Shown here: in pieces, positions 56,018 to 64,000 of the stretch | Layout of the letters: the number at the start of each line of letters is the position of its first letter | How positions within the stretch are numbered: position 1 is the first letter of the stretch | Assembly (NCBI RefSeq): GCF_003788635.1 | Contig: NZ_AYKH01000006.1 | Location: 46,652 to 110,651, forward strand | Direction of reading: 5' to 3' | From: Salinisphaera orenii subsp. orenii MK-B5 | GTDB taxonomy: Bacteria; Pseudomonadota; Gammaproteobacteria; Nevskiales; Salinisphaeraceae | DNA: 64,000 nucleotides | The notes under the pieces: generated by a model | The model's input: only the letters and a program-made list of their open reading frames with translations | Told to the model about the DNA's origin: nothing | Databases searched by the model: none | Translations under genes and position numbers: made by a program

Positions 56018-57048
56018 GCCGCTCGCGCCCTGCACGGCGACCGGAGACGCCATATGCCGTGCTTCCCGTGAGCGCGTACGACGCCACGCGCTGCGCGACC
56101 GGCACGCCGGCCGGCAATACCCATCGCAGCGGACAGGCGCGGCCCGGCCGCCACCGCGGGCGACCGCCCACCGCGCTAGCGTGGCGACGCCCGGATTCGT
56201 CCACGAGGCGATCTTCGCTGCGGCCGCTGCCGCCGAACCGTGCCCTGCGCCCGATATCGCAGCTGCGGGCTCGCCGGCAGCTATTCGCGCCCGGCGTCGC
56301 GAGGCCTGTCCGAGCCCGATGCCGGAACGCTCACACCGGCGGCCTCAAGCCGGACGGCCCCGGCCCGCTCCCGAAGCTGGCATAACGATGAACGAGGCCG
56401 CCTCCCGAGACACCCCAAGCCTTTCGCTCGAGCGCACCCGCGCACCGTCCTGAGCGCGCGCCGGGCGTCCGGACCGCGTTTACCGGACGGTACGCCAATA
56501 ATCGACAACGGCCCAGCCGCCGGGTAACGACGACCAGCGCCGATTGAAACGCCGCGCCGCTCGTGCAGAAAACCCCGAACACGCTCCAGCGCTCGCGAGC
56601 CCGTGTGTCGGAGTGCTCGCCACGACGCGGCACGTCATCGCCAACGCCAACGCCAACGCCGGAGTGGGCCGGGCCCACGACCTCGAGATCAGGATCGCCG
56701 GGTCACACGCCGCGGCCCGTCGATCGGTCTTGCACGGCATTCACATACCGGGCCGCCAGGTCAATCCCCGAGGCGCGTGCCGGCGGGTTCGTTGCAGCCG
56801 AGCGCGGGCGCCCGCCCCCGGACCGCGTCCTCGACCCGAGCCCGGTAAAAAAACACGCGCACAGGCATGGCGCGAAGGCCGCGACTCGCCGATAACCTGT
56901 GATGACATCCGCCGCCCGCACGCGATGACGTGCGCTTGCCCGCCATGCCAGCAATCATCTTCGGAACCGGCCTCGCCCACGAAAGCGCGCCCACTGCCCA
57001 CGCACCCTGCGACACGTTCGGCCTCACCGGTCCGGCACGCACCGGCCG
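56018..57048. other. One-kilobase region without a recognisable gene
   Basis: The longest gap in the window, between fxsA and moxR. A loose inverted repeat GCACGGC / GCCGTGC (56032-56062) after fxsA may end that operon, though no T tract follows. A (CCAACG)3 tract lies at 56641-56658. Several short frames of 80-110 codons exist on the plus strand but are Arg/Pro-rich and look like chance frames of G+C-rich DNA. A stretch near 56535-56575 slightly resembles the dispersed repeat. Neither tRNA nor riboswitch is seen. Confidence 0.5.
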
Positions 57049-58002
57049 ATGAGCGCAGGAGACACGGCCGCGCGTGCCGCCCAACGCGACGACGCCACCA
57101 CCGACGGCCTCCAGCGCGTGCGCGAAGCGCTGGCGACACGGGTGCTGGGCAAGCCGCGCCAGATCGATCAGGCGCTGGCCTGCGTACTCGCCGAGGGCCA
57201 TCTGCTCATCGAGGACGTCCCGGGCGTGGGCAAGACGACGCTGGCGCACGGCCTCGCTCAGGCGCTGGGCCTGTCGTTCTCGCGCGTGCAGTTCACCAGC
57301 GATCTGCTGCCCAGCGATATCCTCGGGGTCTCCGTGTTCGACCGCAACGCCGCGGATTTCCGCTTCACGCCGGGGCCGATCTTCGCCCAGATGGTCCTCG
57401 CCGACGAGATCAACCGCGCTAGTCCGCGCACCCAGAGCGCCCTGCTCGAGGCCATGGCCGAAGGCCAGGTCACGATCGAGGGCCGCACCCGCGACCTCGG
57501 CCGCCCCTTCACCGTGATCGCGACCCAGAATCCCGTCGACCAGAGCGGCACGTTCAACCTGCCGGATTCGCAGCTGGATCGTTTCCTCATGCGGATCACG
57601 CTCGGCTATCCGCCGCTGGGCGAGGAAAAGCGCCTGCTGGCCGGGCGAACCGAGCGAGCCGAACCGTTGGCGCCGGTCATCGATGCCGCCGTGCTGGCGC
57701 AGTGGCAGCGCGCGGTCGCCGCGGTCACCACGCGGGACGCGGTGCTCGATTACCTGCTGCGACTGCTGCGCTTCAGCCGCCGGGAGGGCGTGTTCGTCCA
57801 GGGTCTGTCGCCGCGCGCCGGGCTGGCGCTGCGGCGCGCCGCCCAGGCGTGGGCGCTGCTGTCGGCGCGCGACTTCGTGCTGCCCGAGGACGTGCAGGCG
57901 GTGCTGCCGGCGGTCGTCGATCACCGGCTCACCGCCACCGACGGCGGCGATCGCACGCCCTCGACGATCCTGCTGGAGCAGGTGGACGCGATCGCCGGAT
58001 GA
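57049..58002 (+). CDS. MoxR-type AAA+ ATPase
   Basis: AAA+ chaperone-like ATPase of 317 residues. Walker A is EDVPGVGKTTLAHGL, Walker B is MVLADEINRASPRTQSALLEAMAEG (read in two parts, ADEINR carrying the acidic pair), sensor 1 is VIATQNPVDQ and GTFNLPDSQLDRFLMR is typical of the MoxR family. Followed at once by DUF58 and transglutaminase genes, it belongs to the common MoxR-DUF58-TgpA cassette, which probably helps assemble or remodel cell-envelope proteins. The stop overlaps the next start (ATGA). Confidence 0.93.
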   Translation: MSAGDTAARAAQRDDATTDGLQRVREALATRVLGKPRQIDQALACVLAEGHLLIEDVPGVGKTTLAHGLAQALGLSFSRVQFTSDLLPSDILGVSVFDRNAADFRFTPGPIFAQMVLADEINRASPRTQSALLEAMAEGQVTIEGRTRDLGRPFTVIATQNPVDQSGTFNLPDSQLDRFLMRITLGYPPLGEEKRLLAGRTERAEPLAPVIDAAVLAQWQRAVAAVTTRDAVLDYLLRLLRFSRREGVFVQGLSPRAGLALRRAAQAWALLSARDFVLPEDVQAVLPAVVDHRLTATDGGDRTPSTILLEQVDAIAG

Positions 58003-58961
58003 CGGGCGTGTTCAGCCGCCGCATCGAGGCCATGATCGCCGGCTTCATCCGCCGCCGCACCCCGACCCGATCGACACCCATGACGATCGGCCGACGACGG
58101 CTCTACATCCTCCCGACCCGCAGCGGCGCGATATTCGCCGTCCTGCTGGTGGTGATGCTGCTGGGCGCCACCAACTACAGCAACAGTCTCGGCTTCGCGC
58201 TGACGTTCTGGCTGGCCGCGATCGCGCTCGTCTCCATGCATCACGCCCATCGCAATCTGCTCGGGCTGGTGCTGACGCGGGTCAGCGCCGCACCGGTCTT
58301 CGCCGGCGGTCACGCACGCTTCAAGATCACCCTGGACAACACGGCCCGGCGCGCGCGTCGCGGCGTCCGGATCAGCGCGCCCGGCATCGAGGGCGAGGAT
58401 CTGGCCGCGGTGATCGCGCCGGGCGGCCGGGTCGATCTCCAGCTGAGCGTGCCGGCCGCCCGCCGCGGTCACCTGGCGTGTCCGCGGCTGCGGGTGGAGA
58501 CGATCGTGCCGCTCGGACTGTTCCGGGCCTGGAGCTGGCTCGCGCCGAGCGCGCAGACCCTGGTCTATCCCCAGCCCGCGGGCCCTCGGCCCAGACCCGC
58601 ACCGGCCGACGACGGTGACGCCGCCACGCCGGCCCCGGCCCGCGGCAACGACGAGTTTCTGGGTCATCGGCCGTATATCCGCGGCGATTCGCTCCGGGAG
58701 ATCGACTGGAAGGCCAGCGCCCGCACCGACGGCTTGCTCGTCCACGAGCACACACGGCGCAGCGCTAACACCCTCTGGCTCGACTACGCGCACGCCGGCG
58801 CCCGCGACCCGGAGGCACGGCTGTCGCAGCTCGCGCGCTGGGTGCTCGACGCGGAGCGCGACGGCCTGACCTACGGCCTGCGTCTGCCCGGGACCGCGCT
58901 GGCGCCCGATGCCGGCCGCGGCCACCGCGAGGCCTGTCTGCGCGCGCTGGCCCTGCTGTGA
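57999..58961 (+). CDS. DUF58 domain-containing membrane protein
   Basis: The 320-residue protein has two membrane segments (about 44-62 and 66-82), then a beta-rich extracytoplasmic region, and the DUF58 signature GNDEFLGHRPYIRGDSLREI followed by DWKASARTDGLLVHEH. A von Willebrand-like fold is expected from the family. It is encoded between MoxR and the transglutaminase with 4-base overlaps on both sides (57999-58002 and 58958-58961). Confidence 0.9.
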   Translation: MTGVFSRRIEAMIAGFIRRRTPTRSTPMTIGRRRLYILPTRSGAIFAVLLVVMLLGATNYSNSLGFALTFWLAAIALVSMHHAHRNLLGLVLTRVSAAPVFAGGHARFKITLDNTARRARRGVRISAPGIEGEDLAAVIAPGGRVDLQLSVPAARRGHLACPRLRVETIVPLGLFRAWSWLAPSAQTLVYPQPAGPRPRPAPADDGDAATPAPARGNDEFLGHRPYIRGDSLREIDWKASARTDGLLVHEHTRRSANTLWLDYAHAGARDPEARLSQLARWVLDAERDGLTYGLRLPGTALAPDAGRGHREACLRALALL

Positions 58962-60961
58962 GCCGGGCGGCGACGACCGCGAGCTGGCCACCAGCGCCCG
59001 CACGGGGCCAGCGTCTGCGGCTGACGGGCTGTCTGGCGCTGGTGGCGCTGCCGCATCTGTTTCACCTGCCGCCCTGGGTGAGCGCGATCGCGGCGACCCT
59101 GCTCGTCTGGCAGGCCCAGGCGGCCTGGCGGTCGCGGCCGCTGCCCGGCCGCCTGATCCGGTTCGCCCTGGCCGCGGCGGCGCTCGGCAGCGTGCTCGCC
59201 GGCTTCGGACGCATCAGCGGCCAGGAAGCCGGCGTCTCGCTGCTGGTGATGCTCCTCGCGCTCAAGCTCTGCGAGATACGGAGCCACCGGGATGCCATGG
59301 TGTTCCTGTCGCTGACCGCCTTTCTGCTGATCACGCAGTTCCTGTTCTCCCAGAGTCTGGCGATGGCGGTCTATCTGGTGATCGGCACGTGGCTGATCAC
59401 CGCGGCGTTCATCGATGTCAGCAGCGAGATCGCGCCGACCGGCGCGTTCACCCATAGTGCACGGCTGCTGCTTCAGGCGCTGCCGGTGGCGGCATTGCTG
59501 TTCGTCCTCTTCCCGCGGGTGCCGGGCCCGCTCTGGGGGCTGCCGTCGGATGCCGGCGCCCGCGCGACGACCGGGCTGTCGGAGCGCATGTCACCCGGCA
59601 GCATCTCGTCGCTGGCGACCTCGGACGCCGTGGCCCTGCGCGTGCGCTTTCCCGCCGGCGACATGCCCCCGGCGCCGGCGCGCTACTGGCGCGGGCCGGT
59701 GTTCTGGGATTTCGACGACGGCACCTGGCGCGGCAGCCCCGCAGCCGATGCCCTGCCCGCCGCGGACATTCGGCCCGTGGCGGACGCGATCGTACGCGCC
59801 GACATCACGCTGGAGGCCACCCGCCACCCCTGGCTGATCGCGCTCGACGTGCCGCTGGGTACGGATCACCGCAGCCGCATGTCGCCCGGGGCGACGCTGT
59901 ACGCCGAGGACGATATCGACGAGCGCATTCGGTATCACGCCCGCTCGGCGCTGGCCTACCGCCTCGATCCACGGCTGGGTGCGGCGGCACGCGAACGGGC
60001 CACACGGCTGCCCGCCGGCGGCAACCCCCGGGCCCGTGCCACCGCCCGACGCTGGCGCACGCAGGCCGACGCGCCGCAGGGGATCGTCGACCGCGCGCTG
60101 ACGCATTTTCGCGAACACCCTTTCCATTACACCCTCAGCCCGGCGCGCACCGGCCGCGACAGCAGCATCGACGATTTTCTGTTCGAGACCCGCGAAGGGT
60201 TCTGCGAGCACTACGCCGGGGCGTTCACCTTCCTGATGCGCGCGGCCGGCGTGCCGGCGCGCGTGGTGACCGGCTATCAGGGCGGAGAGCGCGCACTGGT
60301 CGGCGACTACTGGGTGGTGCGCAACTCCGATGCCCACGCCTGGAGCGAGGTGTGGCTGGACGGCCGGGGCTGGGTGCGGGTGGATCCCACGGCCGCGGTC
60401 GCACCCGGCCGCATCGAGGCCGGCGTGGCGGGCTCGCTGTCCGACAGCCAGGCCCTGCCCTATATGGCGCGCGCCGACGAGGGCGCCTGGTACCGGATGC
60501 AGATGCTCTGGGACGGGGTCAACGCTGCCTGGAACCGCTGGTTCCTGGCCTACGGTCCGCAACAGCAGCAGCGACTGCTCGAGCGTATCGGTCTGGGCGG
60601 GCTGCGCGGCGCGCTCGTCGCGCTGACGTTCGGTGTCGCGGTGCTGCTCGGCCTGCTCGCGCTCTGGCTCGGCTGGCGGATGCGTCAACGGCGCGCCGCC
60701 GATCCGGTGACCCGGCAGTGGCAGCGCGTCTGCGATCGCCTGGCGGCCATAGGCTACCCGCGGGCGCGCCACGAGGGCCCGCAGGCCTACGGTGCGCGCG
60801 TGGCGCGTGCCCGCCCCGATCTCGCGGACGAACTGGGTGCGATCGTGGCAGGCTATATACGGCTGTGTTATGCAGCCAATCCCGGTTCGGCGGATACGCA
60901 GGCGTTCGTCGCCCGCGCGGCCGCCTTCGATCCGCGTCGCCCACGCAAGCCCCGAGACTGA
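58958..60961 (+). CDS. TgpA-like transmembrane transglutaminase
   Basis: The 667-residue protein has about five to six membrane segments in the first 190 residues, a large periplasmic part, then a transglutaminase-like domain with the Cys-His-Asp triad in REGFCEHYAGAFTFL, NSDAHAWSEVWL and VRVDPTAAVAPGRIE, and one more membrane segment near 555-575 before a DUF4129-like cytoplasmic tail. It matches Pseudomonas TgpA in layout. It starts at GTG 58958, overlapping the DUF58 stop. Confidence 0.92.
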   Translation: MSRAATTASWPPAPARGQRLRLTGCLALVALPHLFHLPPWVSAIAATLLVWQAQAAWRSRPLPGRLIRFALAAAALGSVLAGFGRISGQEAGVSLLVMLLALKLCEIRSHRDAMVFLSLTAFLLITQFLFSQSLAMAVYLVIGTWLITAAFIDVSSEIAPTGAFTHSARLLLQALPVAALLFVLFPRVPGPLWGLPSDAGARATTGLSERMSPGSISSLATSDAVALRVRFPAGDMPPAPARYWRGPVFWDFDDGTWRGSPAADALPAADIRPVADAIVRADITLEATRHPWLIALDVPLGTDHRSRMSPGATLYAEDDIDERIRYHARSALAYRLDPRLGAAARERATRLPAGGNPRARATARRWRTQADAPQGIVDRALTHFREHPFHYTLSPARTGRDSSIDDFLFETREGFCEHYAGAFTFLMRAAGVPARVVTGYQGGERALVGDYWVVRNSDAHAWSEVWLDGRGWVRVDPTAAVAPGRIEAGVAGSLSDSQALPYMARADEGAWYRMQMLWDGVNAAWNRWFLAYGPQQQQRLLERIGLGGLRGALVALTFGVAVLLGLLALWLGWRMRQRRAADPVTRQWQRVCDRLAAIGYPRARHEGPQAYGARVARARPDLADELGAIVAGYIRLCYAANPGSADTQAFVARAAAFDPRRPRKPRD

Positions 60962-60963
60962 TC

Positions 60964-61518
60964 ATGGACAATCGCCGCTACTGCCCCGTCTGCGCCCGCC
61001 CGCTCGAACGCCGCGTGCTGGCCGACCACGAGCGCGCGCTGTGCCCCGACCCGGACTGCGGCTATGTCTTCTGGGACAACCCCATTCCGGTGGTCGCCGG
61101 CATCGTCGAGCACGAGGGCGCCCTGGTGTTCGCCCGCAACGCACTCTGGCCGGCCGGCATGTACGGCCTGGTCACCGGTTTTCTCGAACCGCGCGAGGCG
61201 CCCGAGGACGCCGTGGTGCGTGAGGTCGCCGAGGAGCTGAGCCTGGACGCGCGCATCGAATCCTTCGTCGGCGCCTACGGTTTCGCGCGCAAGAATCAGC
61301 TGCTGCTGGCCTATCACCTCGTCGGCGAAGGCGAGATCCAGCTCAACGAGGAACTGGCCGAATACCACCACGTCGCCCGCTCGGAGGCCGAATACTGGCC
61401 GGGCGGCACCGGGCTCGCGGTGCGCGACTGGCTGCGCGGCCAGGGCTACGACCCGCAGCCGCGCGAACTGCCGGAGGCGGTGAAAGCGTGGATGAAGGCG
61501 CCGGTCGATATGGATTAG
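60964..61518 (+). CDS. Nudix hydrolase with N-terminal zinc ribbon
   Basis: The 184-residue protein has a zinc ribbon (CPVC..CPDPDCG, about residues 7-32) and a Nudix domain whose box runs from GFLEPRE to REVAEELSL. The box glycine near its end (EExGU) is replaced by Ser, while the catalytic REVAEE glutamates are intact. It resembles the NudC-like NADH pyrophosphatase/ADP-ribose group but lacks the SQPWPFPxS motif of true NudC, so the substrate is open. ATG 60964 lies 2 bases after the transglutaminase stop. Confidence 0.9.
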   Translation: MDNRRYCPVCARPLERRVLADHERALCPDPDCGYVFWDNPIPVVAGIVEHEGALVFARNALWPAGMYGLVTGFLEPREAPEDAVVREVAEELSLDARIESFVGAYGFARKNQLLLAYHLVGEGEIQLNEELAEYHHVARSEAEYWPGGTGLAVRDWLRGQGYDPQPRELPEAVKAWMKAPVDMD

Positions 61519-61638
61519 CGCCGCCACGGCGCCTCGGACACGACGCCACCCGATACGGCGTCGGCCGGGCGGGACAGCGCGACCGCCGCCCCGCCGCTCG
61601 AACGAGCGATCCATGCGGCCAGCCCGACCGCGCGACCG

Positions 61639-62328
61639 TCAGCGCTCGAGCACGTCGATCGCGGCGGCAGCCGGCAGCAGCGTTTCCAGCCGTTCGTGGT
61701 ATTGCGTGAGCAGTACCGCCGTACGGCCGAGCACTTCGCCACTGGCCTCGTCGCCCAGTGCGGACAGTTCGCCGCAGTCTTCGCGCATGGCCCCGCTGAC
61801 CAGGCCGAACGCCAGCACCAGCGCGTCGAAATGCCCATGCAGATCGTCGGCCCCGGCCGGGTATTCGTTCAGCCCGGAGCGAGCGGCGACCTGTCGGACG
61901 CTGCCCTCGACCGCGCCGCCGAGCTCGACGACACGCCGCCCCAGACGGTCCACCTGGCGCTCGATGAGCGCTATGGCCTTCGTGAGCAGCACACGCTCCG
62001 ACGCGTACCCCGGGTCGGCGAGCATCCAACCGGCCTGCCGGCATTGGCTCTGCATATCCAGGCAATCCGCGATGCTCTGATTGAGTATGCGGCCGGCGCG
62101 GGCATTCAGCCTCGATCGCGCAGCGTGCGGTCCTTCCAGGGCGTACGAACCATCGGGTTCGTCAGCCCCGCGGCTGAGAATACGCAGCTCGCCGCGACCG
62201 AATAGGCGGTCCATGTCGCGTTTCAGGCGCTGGCCGATCGGCGATGCAGCCGATAGCGGATTGGTGTCGGCGCGAAACGCCTCGGCACCGGGGTGCGGTG
62301 CGGGCGTGTGGGCGGGTTGGTGCTTCAT
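61639..62328 (-). CDS. Hypothetical protein, no recognised domain
   Basis: A 229-residue protein without signal peptide or membrane segment, mostly predicted helical in look. A charged N-terminus contains IGQRLKRDMDRLFGRGELRIL, then helices with SIADCLDMQSQCRQAGW, LIERQVDRLGRRVVELGG and a Leu/Glu-rich C-terminus RTAVLLTQYHERLETLLP. GGAG lies 7 bases before the ATG, supporting expression. It lies downstream of the efflux gene on the same strand (196 bases) and converges on the Nudix gene. I cannot name a family. Confidence 0.65.
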   Translation of the reverse strand: MKHQPAHTPAPHPGAEAFRADTNPLSAASPIGQRLKRDMDRLFGRGELRILSRGADEPDGSYALEGPHAARSRLNARAGRILNQSIADCLDMQSQCRQAGWMLADPGYASERVLLTKAIALIERQVDRLGRRVVELGGAVEGSVRQVAARSGLNEYPAGADDLHGHFDALVLAFGLVSGAMREDCGELSALGDEASGEVLGRTAVLLTQYHERLETLLPAAAAIDVLER

Positions 62329-62524
62329 GGCGATCTCCGAGCGGTTGGGAAAAGACAGGGGTACGGATCAGGGCTTCGAATAACGGGTTTCGGGTGTCGG
62401 TCAGCGCGGGCGCCGCGCGCTTGCGGGCGCGCGAGCCACCGACCGGTTAGCGGCTCGTCCAGCGCCGCGTGGCCATACTCGAACAACGCCGTGGCCGCGC
62501 GTCTTAGGAACCGGCCCGACTTCA

Positions 62525-63943
62525 TCACCGGCTCATGACGTAGGTGTTCTCCGGCTGGCCGACGCCGCCCAGCGCCTTGTAGATGCCGGCCACGCTGACG
62601 TTGACCGCGGTCTGCGCGGCAGCGACCGCGTCGTCGGCCGCCAGCCGCTCGCGTTGTGCATCGAGCAAGTCGAGGAAATCGAGGCTGCCGGTGCGGTATT
62701 GCACGGCGGCCAGGTCGGCGGCGTGGCCGGCCGCCTGCGCCTGTTCGACCAGGCTGTAGAGTCGGCTCTGCTGTTTGGCGTAAGCGGTCAGGCTGTTCTC
62801 GGTGTCTTCGAGGGCTATGAGCACGGCTTTCTGATAGTCCGCGAGCGCGCCCTCGGCCTGCGCCTCGCGGGCCTTGAGGCGCGCGCGCAGCGAACCGAAG
62901 TCGAAGGCGGCCCAGCTGACGGTGGGCGTGACCGACCAGGCACGCGCGCCGTCGGCGCTGAAGTTGAACAGGTCCGCGGAATCGCCCGATATGAAGCCCA
63001 CGAACCCGGTCACGCTGACCCGGGGAAACAGATCGGCCGTGGCCACGCCCACCCGCGCGGTCGCTGCGGCCAGACGGCGTTCGGCGGCACGTACGTCGGG
63101 ACGCCGACGCAGCAGATCGCTCGTATCGCCGATCGGCAGTGCTTTCGCATAGGTCGCGATACGCGCTGGACGGAGTTCATCGTCCAGCGCGCCGGGGCGC
63201 TGGCCCAGCAGGACGGCGAGACGAAATGCTGCCCGGCGCTCGCTGGCCTGCAACGGCGGGATCGCGGCCTCGATCGCCTTGAACTGGGCCCGGCTGCGGT
63301 AGACGTCGACCTGCGAAATCGTGCCGATCTCGTAGCGCACGCTTGTCTGATCCAGCGTTTGGCCGGCGTTTTCGAGGTTGGCCCGGGCCACGGCGATACG
63401 CCGCTGGGCGCCGCGCAGCTCGAAGTAGTTGCGCGCCACTTCGGCCGCGACCGTCACCTCGGCGGCGCGCAGCGCGGCTTGCTCGGCGCCCAGGTCCGCG
63501 CCGGCGGCTTCGACCGAGCGGCGCACATGGCCGAACAGATCGATCTCCCAGCTCGCATCGAAGCCGAGGCTGTACTGCTCGGTGTCGATCGGGCGGTCGC
63601 CCAAGCCGAGCTGTTGGCGGTCGCTACGCGTATAGCTCGCGCCGAGCGGCACGTGCGGCGCGTAGTCGTACTTCTCGCCGGTGAACACGGCACGGGCCGT
63701 GCGGACACGACTCAGCGCCACTTGCAGATCGAGGTTGGCGCCGAGCGCGCGCGTGACCAGCGAATCGAGCTCGGCGTCGTCGAACTGGCTCCACCAGGCC
63801 GCTTCGGGACTGGTGGCCACGAATTCGCCCTGCTCGACCGCCTGCAACTCGGCCGGCGGCGTGGCGGGCGGCGCATAGTCGGGGCCGACCGCACAGGCGG
63901 CCAGCAACAGCGACATCACGATCGTCAGAACGTAATGCTTCAT
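62525..63943 (-). CDS. Outer-membrane efflux lipoprotein (NodT/OprM family)
   Basis: Outer-membrane channel of a tripartite RND-type efflux pump. It has 472 residues. The lipobox is LLAACAVGPDY (Cys near residue 17), followed by AAWWSQFDDAELDSLV. There are two TolC-type OEP repeats with DASWEIDLFGHVRRSVEAA and VSWAAFDFGSLRARLKA as the equivalent segments, and RRRPDVRAAERRLAAA. Its ATG overlaps a TGA of an open frame running to the window edge, presumably the inner-membrane pump or adaptor gene. Confidence 0.94.
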   Translation of the reverse strand: MKHYVLTIVMSLLLAACAVGPDYAPPATPPAELQAVEQGEFVATSPEAAWWSQFDDAELDSLVTRALGANLDLQVALSRVRTARAVFTGEKYDYAPHVPLGASYTRSDRQQLGLGDRPIDTEQYSLGFDASWEIDLFGHVRRSVEAAGADLGAEQAALRAAEVTVAAEVARNYFELRGAQRRIAVARANLENAGQTLDQTSVRYEIGTISQVDVYRSRAQFKAIEAAIPPLQASERRAAFRLAVLLGQRPGALDDELRPARIATYAKALPIGDTSDLLRRRPDVRAAERRLAAATARVGVATADLFPRVSVTGFVGFISGDSADLFNFSADGARAWSVTPTVSWAAFDFGSLRARLKAREAQAEGALADYQKAVLIALEDTENSLTAYAKQQSRLYSLVEQAQAAGHAADLAAVQYRTGSLDFLDLLDAQRERLAADDAVAAAQTAVNVSVAGIYKALGGVGQPENTYVMSR

Positions 63944-64000
63944 GGGTTATCCCCGGCGGGCGGCGCCAGCCGATCGGCGGGGGGGGGGGGGGGCCCGGCC
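63940..64000 (-). CDS. Possible 3' end of an upstream efflux-pump gene (partial)
   Basis: A frame open from the window edge ends at TGA 63942-63940, overlapping the ATG of the outer-membrane efflux gene in the ATGA style common in this window. The C-terminal residues would be ADRLAPPAGDNP. Only about 19 codons are visible and the 15-G run inside it may hide a frameshift, so both identity and frame are uncertain. Confidence 0.3.
   Translation of the reverse strand, partial: AGPPPPPADRLAPPAGDNP
63979..63993. repeat. Run of 15 G (poly-C on the minus strand)
   Basis: Uninterrupted 15-base homopolymer 7 bases from the window edge, just upstream of the efflux lipoprotein gene. Either a sequencing/assembly artefact near a contig end or a slippage-prone tract. 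Confidence 0.8.

Noticed and set aside
56181..56453. 90-codon frame in the fxsA-moxR gap
   Set aside because: Arg/Pro/Ala-rich, no ribosome-binding site and no recognisable similarity; looks like chance.
56641..56658. Short (CCAACG)3 tandem repeat considered as a CRISPR or minisatellite seed
   Set aside because: Only three 6-base units; no spacers and no cas genes.

Overview
The window is a gene-dense, G+C-rich stretch of a gammaproteobacterial chromosome. The evidence is the set of conserved neighbourhoods: rpsP-rimM-trmD-rplS next to ffh, rpsF-rpsR-rplI-dnaB-alr, mutL-miaA-hfq-hflX-hflK-hflC-DUF2065-hisZ-purA, nnr-tsaE-amiB, pcnB-folK-dNK-panB-panC-panD-pgi, lptF-lptG opposite pepA-holC-valS. 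Acidic C-terminal tails on two ribosomal proteins, frequent GTG/TTG starts and very high G+C would fit a Salinisphaera-like halotolerant bacterium, but that genus-level idea is an inference from memory. No prophage, CRISPR array, intact insertion sequence or defence system was seen.

Layout. 1-3.0 kb: 3' part of sppA (cut by the window edge), divergent trxB, and a lipoprotein with an NlpC/P60-like fold but no catalytic residues. 3.4-7.4 kb (minus): rplS, trmD, rimM, rpsP, ffh. 7.5-9.7 kb (plus): CcsA/YpjD-like membrane protein and CNNM/CorB-type transporter. 9.9-15.3 kb: radA, an alpha/beta hydrolase, alr, dnaB. 15.4-20.9 kb (minus): rplI-rpsR-rpsF, rlmB, an OmpA-family lipoprotein, rnr. 21.0 kb: tRNA-Leu(CAG) with a clear promoter and terminator. 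21.2-30.7 kb (minus): the mutL-to-purA superoperon. 31.0-35.1 kb: an inserted block with a Fur-family regulator and catalase (plus) facing a TSUP permease and FAD oxidoreductase (minus). 35.5-41.4 kb (minus): amiB, tsaE, nnr, pgi, panD. 41.9-46.1 kb (minus): panC, panB, deoxynucleoside kinase, folK, pcnB. 46.2-48.1 kb (plus): amidase and RDD protein. 48.2-50.3 kb (minus): lptG, lptF. 50.5-56.0 kb (plus): pepA, holC, valS, fxsA. 57.0-61.5 kb (plus): MoxR ATPase, DUF58, TgpA-like transglutaminase, Nudix hydrolase. 61.6-64 kb (minus): an unrecognised protein and an RND-type outer-membrane efflux lipoprotein, ending in a 15-G run at the window edge.

How it works together. Most of the window is housekeeping: translation and tRNA/rRNA modification, protein targeting, replication and repair, envelope biogenesis (lptFG, amiB, alr), pantothenate/folate and NAD(P)HX repair. 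Many consecutive genes share 4-base ATGA or GTGA overlaps, so translational coupling appears to be a common device here. The accessory part is the 31-35 kb block. It separates amiB from mutL, genes that are usually neighbours, and carries a probable Fur-controlled catalase.

The points most worth checking are: (1) pcnB homology continues upstream of any ATG/GTG/TTG codon, suggesting an AUC start reminiscent of the AUU start known for E. coli pcnB; (2) a 23-bp palindrome over the -35 box of the fur-kat operon with a nearly leaderless mRNA; (3) a diverged intergenic repeat of about 210 bp with at least four recognisable copies; (4) the catalytically dead NlpC/P60 lipoprotein beside trxB.
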